Virus record (IMG/VR): IMGVR_UViG_3300025525_000040
Span: 1-51,582 of that record
Length of the DNA: 51,582 bases
Reading direction: 5' to 3' (one strand)
From: a virus
Below, piece after piece: positions 23,441-32,244 of this stretch. The number at the start of each line of letters is the position of its first letter. Position 1 is the stretch's first letter. Under the pieces are notes generated by a model. It saw only the letters and a program-made list of their open reading frames with translations, made no database searches and was not told the origin of the DNA. Position numbers and translations under genes: made by a program.

Positions 23441-23916
23441 GGGGGAGAAAGCCAAAGCCCACTGAAGTTAAAAAACTAGAAGGCAACCCTGGAAAACGGG
23501 CACTGAACAAAAAAGAGCCAAAGCCAGAGAGTGTGGTGCCACGCTGCCCGTCACACCTGCCTGATGTTGCAAAGGCAGAATGGCGGCGCATTACCAAGGA
23601 GCTGCATGCCCTCGGGCTGTTGAGCCGGATTGACCGGGCCGCGTTGGTTGCCTATTGCCAGGCCTGGTCTGATTACATCGAGGCGGATGAAGAGATAACG
23701 GTGCAGGGTGCCGTTATTGTCTCTGAAAAGGGCGGCATGTACCAAAACCCGTGGGTTGGTATCAAAAACAGCGCCCTGAACCGGTTGGTCAAGATTGCTG
23801 CGGAATTCGGCATGACGCCGTCGAGCCGGTCGCGCGTGTCATCAGAAAAACCAAGCGATGACGATGAAATTGCCCGTATGTTGTTCGGCGACAAAGTAAA
23901 GGTCAACAAGCAGTGA
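23437..23916 (+). CDS. Terminase small subunit, P27 family (copy B)
   Basis: 159 residues from a GTG overlapping the upstream stop. Opens RGRKPKPTEVKKLEGNPGKRALN and carries GMTPSSRSRV, like copy A, but the rest is divergent. It is directly followed by TerL with one base between, which is the normal TerS-TerL order, so this is the likelier working small subunit. Confidence 0.88.
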   Translation: MRGRKPKPTEVKKLEGNPGKRALNKKEPKPESVVPRCPSHLPDVAKAEWRRITKELHALGLLSRIDRAALVAYCQAWSDYIEADEEITVQGAVIVSEKGGMYQNPWVGIKNSALNRLVKIAAEFGMTPSSRSRVSSEKPSDDDEIARMLFGDKVKVNKQ

Positions 23917-23917
23917 A

Positions 23918-25618
23918 ATGGCGAAGATGAAAGCGGTACTTCATCCGGCAGAACAATATGCACACGATGTCGTGGCGGGCAAAATCGTGGCTTGCCGCTG
24001 GGTTCGCCTGGCGTGTGAGCGCCATTTACACGACTTAGCGCATGGCCATGAACGTGGGTTGTGGTTCGACCGGGATGCCGCTGAGCGCGTTTTGCGTTTT
24101 AAGGGGATATTAAAGCATTCCAAAGGCAAGTGGGCTGGGCAAAACTTAGTATTAGAGCCGTGGCAGCAGTTCAAGACTTGGGCGATGTTTGGGTGGATGA
24201 ACTCAGACGGCACACGCCGGTTTCGCAGCGCGTACATCGAAGTGGCACGTAAGAATGGCAAGTCTACCGACAGCGCCGGTGATGGCTTATATCTCGCTTT
24301 TGCTGACGGCGAAGCCGGGGCGGAGGTTTATTCAGCGGCCACGAAACGCGACCAGGCACGCATTGTGCACCAGGAGGCCATTCGGATGGTGCGCAAGAAC
24401 CCGCTGCTCAAGAAATATATCCGAATTTATAAGGATAATTTGAGCATCGAGCAGACGGCCAGCAAGTACGAGCCGCTGGGTGGTGACTCGGATAGTCTTG
24501 ATGGGCTCAACGTTCACGGCGCTGTCGTCGACGAGCTGCATGCTCATAAAAGCCGCGAGACGCTGGAGTTGCTTGAAACGGCCACCGGCTCGCGCGAGCA
24601 GCCGCTGATTATTATGATAACGACGGCGGGCATGGACCGCCAAAGCGTGTGCTATGAAAAGCATGAATACACGCGCAAGGTGCTCGAGGGTTGGCGAGAC
24701 GATTCGTACGTGGATGATTCGTGGTTTGGCATTATTTATACGCTGGATGAGGGCGATGACTGGCGAGATGAGTCTGTTTGGGTGAAGTCGAACCCCAACC
24801 TGGGTGTGTCAAAAAAATGGGAAGACATGCGCATAAAGGCCAAGCGGGCCGGGGAAATGGCCGCAGCCTTGAATAATTTTTTGCGGCGCGAACTGAACGT
24901 GTGGACGCAGGGCGAAGTAAAGTGGATGAACATGGATTCCTGGCGCGCCTGTGGCATTGAAAATATCCCAGCCCTAGAATTGCCAGAAAAGATGAAAGGC
25001 CAGGTGGCTTATGCTGGGTTGGACTTGTCGAGCACAGACGATATAACAGCCTGGGTTATGGTTTTTGCAGGTGATGACGGAGAGTATTATGTGGTTTGCC
25101 GCTTCTGGATACCAGAAGACAATATGAGCATTCGTACCCGCGACCAGGGGGTCAAATACGAGGAGTGGGTGAAGGCCGGGTTCATGGAGGCCACGCCAGG
25201 GAATGTTATTGATTATGACTGGATATTTGAGCAGATAGAAAAGGATGCCGATATGTTCGATATTGACCAGGGTGCTTTTGACCGTTGGGGCGCTGCGCGT
25301 GTGGTGCAGGTGCTCGAAAACAAAGGCATGACCATGCTGCCGTTTGGGCAAGGGTATGCTTCGATGTCGCCACCGATGAAAGAGCTGGAGCGGTTGATTC
25401 TTGCGAAAAAAATCAAGCACGGCAACAACCCGGTATTGACCTGGATGATGGATAACGTAGTCGCGAGACTGGACCCGGCCGGCAACATTAAGCCGGACAA
25501 GTCTCGAAGCCGCGAAAAAATAGACGGAGTGGTGGCGTTGATTATGGCCCTAGACCTTGCCTTGCGCCATCCGGAGCAGAAATCAGTCTATGAATCGCGC
25601 GGTATTCGCACTTTGTAG
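23918..25618 (+). CDS. terL: Terminase large subunit, HK97-like
   Basis: 566 residues. ATPase: adenine-side region LEPWQQF (79-85), Walker A-like ARKNGKST (110-117), Walker B AVVDELH (202-208), coupling motif TTAG (about 236-239). Nuclease half: AGLDLSSTDDITA and a later DIDQGAFDRWGA, with acidic metal-binding residues as in Terminase_1. The length is normal. It drives ATP-powered packaging and cuts concatemeric DNA; the HNH protein and P27 small subunit point to cos-type ends. Confidence 0.95.
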   Translation: MAKMKAVLHPAEQYAHDVVAGKIVACRWVRLACERHLHDLAHGHERGLWFDRDAAERVLRFKGILKHSKGKWAGQNLVLEPWQQFKTWAMFGWMNSDGTRRFRSAYIEVARKNGKSTDSAGDGLYLAFADGEAGAEVYSAATKRDQARIVHQEAIRMVRKNPLLKKYIRIYKDNLSIEQTASKYEPLGGDSDSLDGLNVHGAVVDELHAHKSRETLELLETATGSREQPLIIMITTAGMDRQSVCYEKHEYTRKVLEGWRDDSYVDDSWFGIIYTLDEGDDWRDESVWVKSNPNLGVSKKWEDMRIKAKRAGEMAAALNNFLRRELNVWTQGEVKWMNMDSWRACGIENIPALELPEKMKGQVAYAGLDLSSTDDITAWVMVFAGDDGEYYVVCRFWIPEDNMSIRTRDQGVKYEEWVKAGFMEATPGNVIDYDWIFEQIEKDADMFDIDQGAFDRWGAARVVQVLENKGMTMLPFGQGYASMSPPMKELERLILAKKIKHGNNPVLTWMMDNVVARLDPAGNIKPDKSRSREKIDGVVALIMALDLALRHPEQKSVYESRGIRTL

Positions 25619-25673
25619 GCTTGACTTTCCTGGCATACAGCGGCCTAATGATGGCAAGAAAGGAAACCAAACC

Positions 25674-25886
25674 ATGAAAACAAACGACAGCGCACTCGCA
25701 AAATACGAAGAGAAACAGGCGGCAATCAAGAAACTTCTTAAGCAGATTGAGGTCGGGATTGAGAAATCTGACAGGGGCAGAACCGAAGCGGTTCATTGGG
25801 GCCATGTTGGCAGCCTGGCGCACATTGAAGGGCAGTTGCAGGACATCAAAGACATGCTGTACCAAACCGGAGAATACGCAAATTGA
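25674..25886 (+). CDS. Small helical protein after terminase
   Basis: 70 residues starting MKTNDSALAKYEEKQ, preceded by AAAGGAAACC. Almost entirely helical and charged, coiled-coil-like over residues 8-35. No function recognised. Confidence 0.55.
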   Translation: MKTNDSALAKYEEKQAAIKKLLKQIEVGIEKSDRGRTEAVHWGHVGSLAHIEGQLQDIKDMLYQTGEYAN

Positions 25887-25981
25887 ACCCTTGACAGAAC
25901 AGAACGCATATTCTAAAATAGAAACCAGCGACCGTTTGACCTGCCCCCCTCAGGCCAAACGGTCGCACAATTTATTTTATA

Positions 25982-26010
25982 TTGACAAACAAGAACAAAA
26001 GTCCTAAAAT
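25982..26010 (+). promoter_or_regulatory. Strong promoter of RNA copy 2
   Basis: TTGACA (25982-25987), 17-base spacer, TAAAAT (26005-26010). Transcript predicted to start near 26017, giving an RNA of about 85 bases up to the terminator. Confidence 0.75.
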
Positions 26011-26023
26011 GAATAAGTAAATA

Positions 26024-26101
26024 TTTGCAGTCTTGGTGTAGACCGAGACGTTTGACGGAACTGATGCGCCCGTCCTGCTTTGTGCAGGATGGGCGTTTTT
26101 T
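26024..26101 (+). ncRNA. Late-region structured RNA, copy 2
   Basis: First hairpin GTCTTGGT-GTAG-ACCGAGAC (26030-26049); the C-G pair of copy 1 is T-A here and the loop GTAG is unchanged. Linker GTTTGACGGAACTGAT. Second hairpin 26067-26078 / 26084-26095 with loop TTTGT and a T run. About 60 percent of stem bases differ from copy 1 in the second hairpin, yet all 12 pairs are kept. A consensus promoter lies just upstream. Confidence 0.8.
26067..26101 (+). terminator. Intrinsic terminator closing RNA copy 2
   Basis: Arms CGCCCGTCCTGC and GCAGGATGGGCG (one G-T pair), loop TTTGT, then T6. It precedes the portal gene block. Confidence 0.85.
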
Positions 26102-26160
26102 GTTTCCCGGAGAAACCCGATGACCAAACAAGTACGAAGTTCAATCGAGTAAGGGGAGTT

Positions 26161-26430
26161 ATGGAGTATATCGGCCTACTTATCCAGGTCCCGTTGGTTG
26201 GTGTTTTTATCTGGTTTGCGCTCCAGCTCGTGGCGATTTTCTTGAAAGCGATTGAAGCGCGCGACAAGCAATGGCAGGATTTTCTCGTGTTGCAACGCAA
26301 GGAGACGAGTGATGCGCTGACGGCTTTGTCAGACGAGGTTAAGCGACTTTCTGGCGAGGTATCTAAATTTAACGGCGTTTTATCGGCCCATGATGCCCGA
26401 CAGCAAGACCAAATAAGGAAGGTCAGATGA
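26161..26430 (+). CDS. Small membrane protein with coiled-coil tail
   Basis: 89 residues. One N-terminal span (YIGLLIQVPLVGVFIWFALQLVAIFL) and a long charged helix (KETSDALTALSDEVKRLSGEVSKF). AAGGGGAGTT before the ATG. This topology occurs in some holins, antiholins and spanin-like phage proteins. It is coupled to the next gene by ATGA. Confidence 0.55.
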   Translation: MEYIGLLIQVPLVGVFIWFALQLVAIFLKAIEARDKQWQDFLVLQRKETSDALTALSDEVKRLSGEVSKFNGVLSAHDARQQDQIRKVR

Positions 26431-26612
26431 GGGGCTTTTACTTTGGGCCTTCTGAAGTTTTGTACATGATAGGCCTGATTTCCGTATTTTTTGGTTTGTG
26501 GGTTTGGATTGGGTTAGGCCAGGCATTGTTTGGTGTTGGGGCGGTGCTGCTCGCGACAGCGTTTGCAAACGCGATGCGGCGCAGCCCCCAGGAGAACAAG
26601 GATGCTGTTTGA
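26427..26612 (+). CDS. Small two-span membrane protein
   Basis: 61 residues: VLYMIGLISVFFGLWVWIGL and ALFGVGAVLLATAFANAM. It overlaps the portal start by 11 bases. With the preceding gene it could make a second lysis or membrane pair; no motif confirms this. Confidence 0.5.
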   Translation: MRGFYFGPSEVLYMIGLISVFFGLWVWIGLGQALFGVGAVLLATAFANAMRRSPQENKDAV

Positions 26613-28248
26613 GCGCCGCTACCACCCGTCAACGGACCCGGACAGTGAATTTAGCCGGGTTTTGGCGGGCGGAGATGTAAGCACATCGGGAGTGATGGTC
26701 ACGCCAGAGAGTGCGCTGCGCGTCTCGGCCTGGCTGGCCTGTGTGCGCATCATTTCGGAGACGGCGGGCAGTTTGCCGTTTATTACGTACAAACGGCTGG
26801 AGCGCGGGAAGCAGCGCGCGCACGACCACTACCTGTACTCGCTTTTGCATGATGTGCCCAACCCGGAGATGACGGCCATGACCTACAGAGAGACGATTAC
26901 GTCTCATGTGGCGTCTCGCGGCAATGGGTTGTCCGAAATCGAGTTTGACCGTGCTGGGCGGGTGCGCGCGTTATGGCCGCTCAACCCTGACCGGGTGCGA
27001 ATGGAGCGGCGGCAAGGAAGATTGTGGTACGTCATCACCCTGCCTAATTCGGCAGGTGGATACCCGGTGGGCATCCCATCTGACCGTGTTTTCCATGTGC
27101 GCTGGATGACACGTAACGGCTTGTGGGGTTATTCCCCGACTGACCTGGCGCGCGAGTCGATTGGTATGGCCCAGGCAATTCAGACACACGGCGCGTCCTA
27201 CTTCAGCAATGGGGCTGAGCCAGGCGTTGTATTGAAACACCCCAAAGAACTCGGCGATAAGGCATACGGCCGCTTGCGGGAAACTTGGGAAGAGCGGCAT
27301 CAGGGTCTCGATAAAAAGCACAGGGTTGCCATCTTGGAAGATGGGATGGAAATCGAGAAGCTCGGCGTGGGCAACGAAGATAGCCAGTTTATCCAATCTG
27401 CGGAGATGACGGTGGCGGAAATCGCGCGCATCTTCGGGATTTCCCTGGATATGTTGGCCATCAATGGCGCATCGGCGACTTATGCAAGCGTTGAGGCCTT
27501 TGGACTGCGTTTTGTGACGTACACCATGCGGCCGTGGTTTGTGCGCTGGGAGCAGGAAGTTTCGAGAAGCCTGCTGACGCGTGCAGAGCGGCGCGATTAT
27601 TATGCCGAGCACCTGGTGGAGGCGTTGCTGCGCGGCGACCTGGCTTCACGGTACAACGCTTTCGCCCAGGGCATCACGAATGGGTTTCTTACCATCAACG
27701 ATGTGCGCGAGGCCGAAAACCGCAACCCGGTCGAAGGTGGGGATACGCCACGGGTGCCGCTCAACTCGGTTGCACTCGGATACGAACCCCAGCAGCCGGT
27801 GGCGCAGCGCAGCATTTTACAGGCTCAGTGGCACACCTTCAGGGATGTGGCAGAGCGCGTGTTACGAAGGCAGCGCAACGATGTGTTGGCATTGGCGCGC
27901 CGGGATGGCTTTGCACAAACCTTGCCGAATTTTTACGCAGACCATGAGGCTTTTGTTGCCGCACAGTTCGAACCTGTGGCGCGCGCGCAGATTGAAATTT
28001 GGAAGCGCATGGTAAGCAAGCCACTGAACGAACTTGAGGTTGCCATTTTGGCTACCAGTGTAGCACGCAACCTGGCGCGGCGAATGTGCTCTGACGATTA
28101 CCGCCATGTGCGAAGCCTTGGCATAGACAATTTTGCAGATTTGTTCTCTGACTGGTGCGCGAGCCGGTCAGAGACGTTCGAGAGCGATTTTGACGCTCTA
28201 AACAGCATGATTCTGGCGAATTTTACCCAGGAGGAGCAGGATGACTGA
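26602..28248 (+). CDS. Phage portal protein, HK97 family
   Basis: 548 residues from MLFERRY. It has the portal-family features SAWLACVRIISETAGSLPF (about 43-61), AHDHYLYSLLHDVPNPEM, and FGISLDMLAI with an ATYASVEAF block (about 290-315). The C-terminal 150 residues are long helices (crown/wing region). It forms the dodecameric ring through which DNA enters and leaves the head. ATG has GGAG upstream; it overlaps both neighbours. Confidence 0.92.
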   Translation: MLFERRYHPSTDPDSEFSRVLAGGDVSTSGVMVTPESALRVSAWLACVRIISETAGSLPFITYKRLERGKQRAHDHYLYSLLHDVPNPEMTAMTYRETITSHVASRGNGLSEIEFDRAGRVRALWPLNPDRVRMERRQGRLWYVITLPNSAGGYPVGIPSDRVFHVRWMTRNGLWGYSPTDLARESIGMAQAIQTHGASYFSNGAEPGVVLKHPKELGDKAYGRLRETWEERHQGLDKKHRVAILEDGMEIEKLGVGNEDSQFIQSAEMTVAEIARIFGISLDMLAINGASATYASVEAFGLRFVTYTMRPWFVRWEQEVSRSLLTRAERRDYYAEHLVEALLRGDLASRYNAFAQGITNGFLTINDVREAENRNPVEGGDTPRVPLNSVALGYEPQQPVAQRSILQAQWHTFRDVAERVLRRQRNDVLALARRDGFAQTLPNFYADHEAFVAAQFEPVARAQIEIWKRMVSKPLNELEVAILATSVARNLARRMCSDDYRHVRSLGIDNFADLFSDWCASRSETFESDFDALNSMILANFTQEEQDD

Positions 28249-28990
28249 ACTTGAAAAACGAACATTGACTTTTGATTTTGACAGTTTGCAAGTCGAAGAG
28301 CGGGCCGATGGCCAGCCGCCTTTGATTGTCGGTCATGCGGCGGTCTTTAACCAGTTGTCTGTTGACCTGGGTGGATATCGGGAGCGCATTCGCCGAGGCG
28401 CGTTTACGAAGACCATTCTTGAGCAGGATGTGCGCGCGCTTTTTAACCATGATGCCAATATTGTCCTGGGGCGCAGCAAGAGCAAAACACTGGAAATGCG
28501 CGAGGATGAAACCGGCTTGCTGATTAGGGTTGACCCACCCAAAACGCAGCTCATCAATGACATGGTGTTGGAGCCTATTCGGCGGCGAGATATTACCCAG
28601 ATGTCGTTCATGTTCCGCGCGCTCCGGCAGGAATGGCTCGATGATACCGTTACGCAGGAGCGAATTCGGGAGCTTGTGGAAGTGCGGCTGTATGACGTTT
28701 CGGTCGTGACTTTTCCGGGCTACGAAGGAACCGACGTTGCCGTGCGCTCTGCGCTGGCCGCGGTCGGGATTGATTACCAGGCTTTATCGCAGGCCATTGA
28801 GCGTTCGAAATCAGGCGACATTAACGATGGTGACCGCTTAATGGTGCGTTCAGCAATAACAGCGCTCGAATCGATGTTGACGGTTGCGCCGCCCCAGGAG
28901 GAGCACCCAACCGAAGCCGAAAACCAAAATATGGCGCAGGCGCGCCAGGATTGGCTGAAGCGACAACTCGAACTGTTGGCGCTCGAATAA
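28241..28990 (+). CDS. Prohead serine protease, HK97 (S78) family
   Basis: 249 residues. IVGHAAVFNQLS, the catalytic His in LFNHD (about 67-69), and the catalytic Ser in QMSFMF (about 123-126) followed by VRLYDVSVVTFPGYEGT match family S78. It cleaves the scaffold/delta domain of the capsid protein during maturation. A 60-residue helical C-terminal extension follows the protease core. Confidence 0.92.
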   Translation: MTELEKRTLTFDFDSLQVEERADGQPPLIVGHAAVFNQLSVDLGGYRERIRRGAFTKTILEQDVRALFNHDANIVLGRSKSKTLEMREDETGLLIRVDPPKTQLINDMVLEPIRRRDITQMSFMFRALRQEWLDDTVTQERIRELVEVRLYDVSVVTFPGYEGTDVAVRSALAAVGIDYQALSQAIERSKSGDINDGDRLMVRSAITALESMLTVAPPQEEHPTEAENQNMAQARQDWLKRQLELLALE

Positions 28991-29024
28991 CCTTTTTCTT
29001 TCTCATCTTTCGGAGGAACAACTA

Positions 29025-30365
29025 ATGACTACCTTACGTGAAAAACGCATGAAGCGCGCCAACCTTGTTTACGAGGCGCGCCAGATTGATGCTCTCGCCA
29101 AGAAGGAAAAGCGCGGCTTGACGGCTGATGAAGAGCAGCGCTATGACGCCATCATGGACGAAGCAACCGCCCTGGGGCAGGAAATCCAGGAAGAGGAACA
29201 GCGCGAGGCGCGCGCGGCCCAACGCCAGCAATGGCTGGAGCAGGAAGAGCGCGGCCTGGATGAGCCGGATGGGAGCACCCTGCGCCCTGAGCCGGGTGAA
29301 GGGGATGACGAGACTGAAAACCGTTCTGGTGTCGGGTCAATTGCCCCACTATACCGCGCCGCGTTGCGCGAGGCCCGCGAGCACCGTGCGTATGCCATGC
29401 GCGAATCGGCTGAGTACCGAGATGCGTTCCGGGGCTTTTTGCGCGGCCAGCAGGTGCCGCAAATGGAACGGCGCGACGGCCTGGTGGCCGGGAATGACCC
29501 TTCGGGCGGGTTCTTAAAGCCACCGCCTGCCTTTGTGGCGCGGCTGCTGATGGCGGTTGACAACATTGTCTTTTTCCGCCAGCCTGGTTGGGCAACGGTC
29601 ATCCCGGTGCTCAATGCCGACAGTCTGGGGATTGTCTCGCTGGATGCCGACCCGGACGATGGGGAGTGGACGACTGAAATCGCCGAAATCACTTATGACG
29701 CCAGCATGGCGTTTGGCAAGCGCGAGTTGAAGCCGCAGCCGTTGAAGAAGGGCATCAAGATTAGCCGCAAGCTGCTGCGCCTGCGCCCCGATTCGGAGCA
29801 GCTGGTCATCGACCGGATGCGCTACAAGATTGCTGTGACCCAGGAAAAGAAATTCATGACTGGCCACGGCTCGAACCAGCCGCTGGGCGTTTTTACAGCC
29901 AGCACGCAGGGCATCAGCACGGCGCGCGACGTTGCCACGGACAACACGTCTACAGCGATGACCGCTGACGGCTTGATAAATGCCAAGTTTACGCTGAAGC
30001 CGCAGTATTGGCCCGGGTCGAAGTGGCTCTTCCACCGCGACGGCGTCAAGCAGCTCGCCAAGTTGAAAAACAGCACCACCGGCGAGTACATCTGGCGCGA
30101 ATCTGTGCGCGCAGGAGAACCAGACCGGCTGCTGAACCTACCCCTGGCGATGAGCGAGTATGCCCCGAACACGTTCACTTCCGGCTTGTATGTTGGCATC
30201 CTGGCCGATTTCAGCTTCTACCACATTGCTGACAGCCTGGATATGGACTTCCAGCGCCTGGTGGAACTGTATGCCAAGACCGGCCAGATTGGCTTCCATG
30301 CCGAACTCGAAACCGACGCCATGCCGGTGCTCGAAGAGGCTTTTGTCCGCGTGAAACTCGGATAG
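29025..30365 (+). CDS. Major capsid protein, HK97 fold
   Basis: 446 residues. Residues 1-130 are helical and charged (the delta domain expected to be cut by the protease; LREKRMKRANLVYEARQIDALAKKEKRGLT). The mature part starts near 150 with GNDPSGGFLKPP, then IKISRKLLRL and GHGSNQPLGVF, all typical of HK97 capsids. Strong AGGAGG site as expected for an abundant protein. Confidence 0.93.
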   Translation: MTTLREKRMKRANLVYEARQIDALAKKEKRGLTADEEQRYDAIMDEATALGQEIQEEEQREARAAQRQQWLEQEERGLDEPDGSTLRPEPGEGDDETENRSGVGSIAPLYRAALREAREHRAYAMRESAEYRDAFRGFLRGQQVPQMERRDGLVAGNDPSGGFLKPPPAFVARLLMAVDNIVFFRQPGWATVIPVLNADSLGIVSLDADPDDGEWTTEIAEITYDASMAFGKRELKPQPLKKGIKISRKLLRLRPDSEQLVIDRMRYKIAVTQEKKFMTGHGSNQPLGVFTASTQGISTARDVATDNTSTAMTADGLINAKFTLKPQYWPGSKWLFHRDGVKQLAKLKNSTTGEYIWRESVRAGEPDRLLNLPLAMSEYAPNTFTSGLYVGILADFSFYHIADSLDMDFQRLVELYAKTGQIGFHAELETDAMPVLEEAFVRVKLG

Positions 30366-30418
30366 CCACAATTGCTTCGTTTGTTCGTCTCATCGGATGA
30401 ATAGACAAGGAGAAAACC

Positions 30419-30841
30419 ATGAACCTGAGCAAGAACACCAAACTCATCAAGGTAAAGGCGGGCCAGGCTTCTGGCACCGACCTGATTACCAGCGACACCG
30501 TTGACATGCAGGGCTTCGAAGGCGTGATGTTTTTCGGCTCGATTGCCACTGCAAACGCAGGCAATTACGCCAAGGCGCGCCAAGGCGCTGACAGCGGCAT
30601 GTCTGACGGCGCAGACCTGGCCGGGACGAAGATTGTCACCGGTGACAACGGTGATTCGTTCCTGATTGACCTGTATCGGCCCGCGAAGCGTTATGTCGAT
30701 GTGCAGGTTGTGCGAGGTGCCGCGACCATCACCGGCGACATTTATGCCCTGCTGTACGATGCGCCGCGCAAGGCACCGACCAGCCAGGGCGCGACCATCG
30801 ACGCCGAGTTGCACGTCAGCCCAGCGGAAGGCACCGCGTAA
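30419..30841 (+). CDS. Probable head decoration or minor structural protein
   Basis: 140 residues, Ala/Gly/Asp-rich, strand-rich, low in aromatic residues, starting NLSKNTKLIKVKAGQASGTD. Its place right after the capsid gene and good AAGGAG site suggest an abundant capsid-associated protein. No family confirmed. Confidence 0.6.
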   Translation: MNLSKNTKLIKVKAGQASGTDLITSDTVDMQGFEGVMFFGSIATANAGNYAKARQGADSGMSDGADLAGTKIVTGDNGDSFLIDLYRPAKRYVDVQVVRGAATITGDIYALLYDAPRKAPTSQGATIDAELHVSPAEGTA

Positions 30842-30856
30842 CCTGCGGCCTGATTG

Positions 30857-30892
30857 TTCCATCCCCTGCTCGTGTTCAGGCAGGGGATGGAA
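30857..30892 (+). other. 13-bp intercistronic hairpin
   Basis: TTCCATCCCCTGC (30857-30869) pairs perfectly with GCAGGGGATGGAA (30880-30892), loop 10 bases. No T run follows, so it may be an mRNA stability or attenuation structure rather than a simple terminator. Confidence 0.6.
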
Positions 30893-30919
30893 GCCACTTC
30901 TACTCAAGGAGAGTACCCC

Positions 30920-31120
30920 ATGAAAATCAAAATGTTGACCTTGCAAGCGGGCCCAAAAGGGGTGCGCGAACCTGGTAAAGAATATGACGTACCCGACAAG
31001 GAAGCCAAAGAACTGATTGCCGGCGGCTATGCCCAACCGGCAGGCCTTGAAAAGGCGACCGGCCGGCGCGGCACTGAAAAGGCGACCGCGCCCGATGCAG
31101 AAGAGCCGGGCGAGTCTTAG
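30920..31120 (+). CDS. Small head-region protein (DUF7210-like)
   Basis: 66 residues. Short strand-rich start (KIKMLTLQAGPKGVREPGKEYDVPDKEAKELIAGGYAQ), the pattern of small proteins often found between phage capsid and connector genes, then a charged disordered tail. Function unknown. Confidence 0.6.
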   Translation: MKIKMLTLQAGPKGVREPGKEYDVPDKEAKELIAGGYAQPAGLEKATGRRGTEKATAPDAEEPGES

Positions 31121-31165
31121 TTGTCCATTTCCGGCGACCCTCCCCGCCGGTTGGAGCCTTATTGC

Positions 31166-31203
31166 TTGGGATTGCTGTGCTCCTCCTCGCGCAGCAATCC
31201 CAA
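31166..31203 (+). other. 12-bp intercistronic hairpin
   Basis: TTGGGATTGCTG (31166-31177) and CAGCAATCCCAA (31192-31203) pair perfectly with a 14-base loop. No T run follows. It lies 15 bases before the connector gene, so it may affect its translation. Confidence 0.6.
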
Positions 31204-31218
31204 CCCACCCTAAACCTG

Positions 31219-32244
31219 ATGAACCTACAAGTCTATTGCACCCTGGATGAATTGAATGACGACGCGGAAGGCGCAAGCGGCCTGGATGTGAGCGTTTTGT
31301 CCCGTTTCATTTTGCCTGCCAGTGAGTATTTGAGCCGGGAAATTGGGATGTTCCTGCCCTTCCTGGAAACGCAGAAGCTCAGCGCACGGGACTCTGTTTT
31401 GTATACCCCGCCGCTGCTACGACTGACTGACGATATCAACAATGCGGGTGTCACGGTCAGCCAGGCGGATGTGGTATTGCGCTCGACGGCGCAGAATAAC
31501 CGCCCTTTTTGGCATGACGGCCCATTTTTGCGCATCGACCCGGCCAGCGGTGTTTCGTTGTCCTGGAGCGAGGCCGTGAACGGGGTTGAGGTTCCAGGCG
31601 TGTGGGGCTTGTATGAGCGCAGCGAGGCGACCGGGGCGACAGCCGCCAGCGAACAAGGCGTTTCCGTGGAAACGCTGAGCGTGGCGGATGGTTCGCTGCT
31701 TTCGCCGGGGATGGTGCTGCAATTGGGCGAGGAGTGGCAGTTTGTGCGTGGTTACGGCGCGGTTTCGGCGAGCCTGACGACGCTGGCCAGCGCGCTGGAT
31801 GCTTCGAGCGAGGTGGTGGCCCTGGCGAGCGGGTCAGCGGTGAAGGTTGGGGAAGTGCTGAAGGTCGAGTTCGAGCAGATGAAGGTTTTGGATATCCAGA
31901 CGAACAGCGCGTTTGTGATACGCGGCTGGAATAAGACCAAGAAGGTTGCGCACAACTCAGGGGCCGCGGTGGGGGCGTTCCGGTCGTTTGCGGTGACGCG
32001 GGCGGTGAATGGCTCGGAGGCGGCGACCCACGCCACGGCGACGGCTATCTCTCGGATGGTTGTGCCGAGCGACATTAATTATTTATGCCGGCAGATTGCA
32101 ACCCTGATGATGAAAAAGAGCCAGGGCGGGTATGCCGGGCGGTTGGGCAATGCCGAGAGTGGCGAGAGTTTTTATTTGCATGAGTTCCCGCGGGATGCCA
32201 TCGAGCGGGTGAAGAGCAATTATTACATTCCGGCGGTGCGGTGA
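31219..32244 (+). CDS. Head-tail connector-like protein
   Basis: 341 residues. The first 30 residues (YCTLDELNDDAEGASGLDVSVLSRFILPASEYLSREIG) resemble the small helical HK97 gp6-type adaptors. But the protein is three times longer, with a strand-rich middle (about 60-280) carrying LSVADGSLLSPGMVLQLG and similar repeats like a beta-sandwich insertion. The C-terminal helix closes the adaptor fold. It probably binds the portal. Confidence 0.65.
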   Translation: MNLQVYCTLDELNDDAEGASGLDVSVLSRFILPASEYLSREIGMFLPFLETQKLSARDSVLYTPPLLRLTDDINNAGVTVSQADVVLRSTAQNNRPFWHDGPFLRIDPASGVSLSWSEAVNGVEVPGVWGLYERSEATGATAASEQGVSVETLSVADGSLLSPGMVLQLGEEWQFVRGYGAVSASLTTLASALDASSEVVALASGSAVKVGEVLKVEFEQMKVLDIQTNSAFVIRGWNKTKKVAHNSGAAVGAFRSFAVTRAVNGSEAATHATATAISRMVVPSDINYLCRQIATLMMKKSQGGYAGRLGNAESGESFYLHEFPRDAIERVKSNYYIPAVR

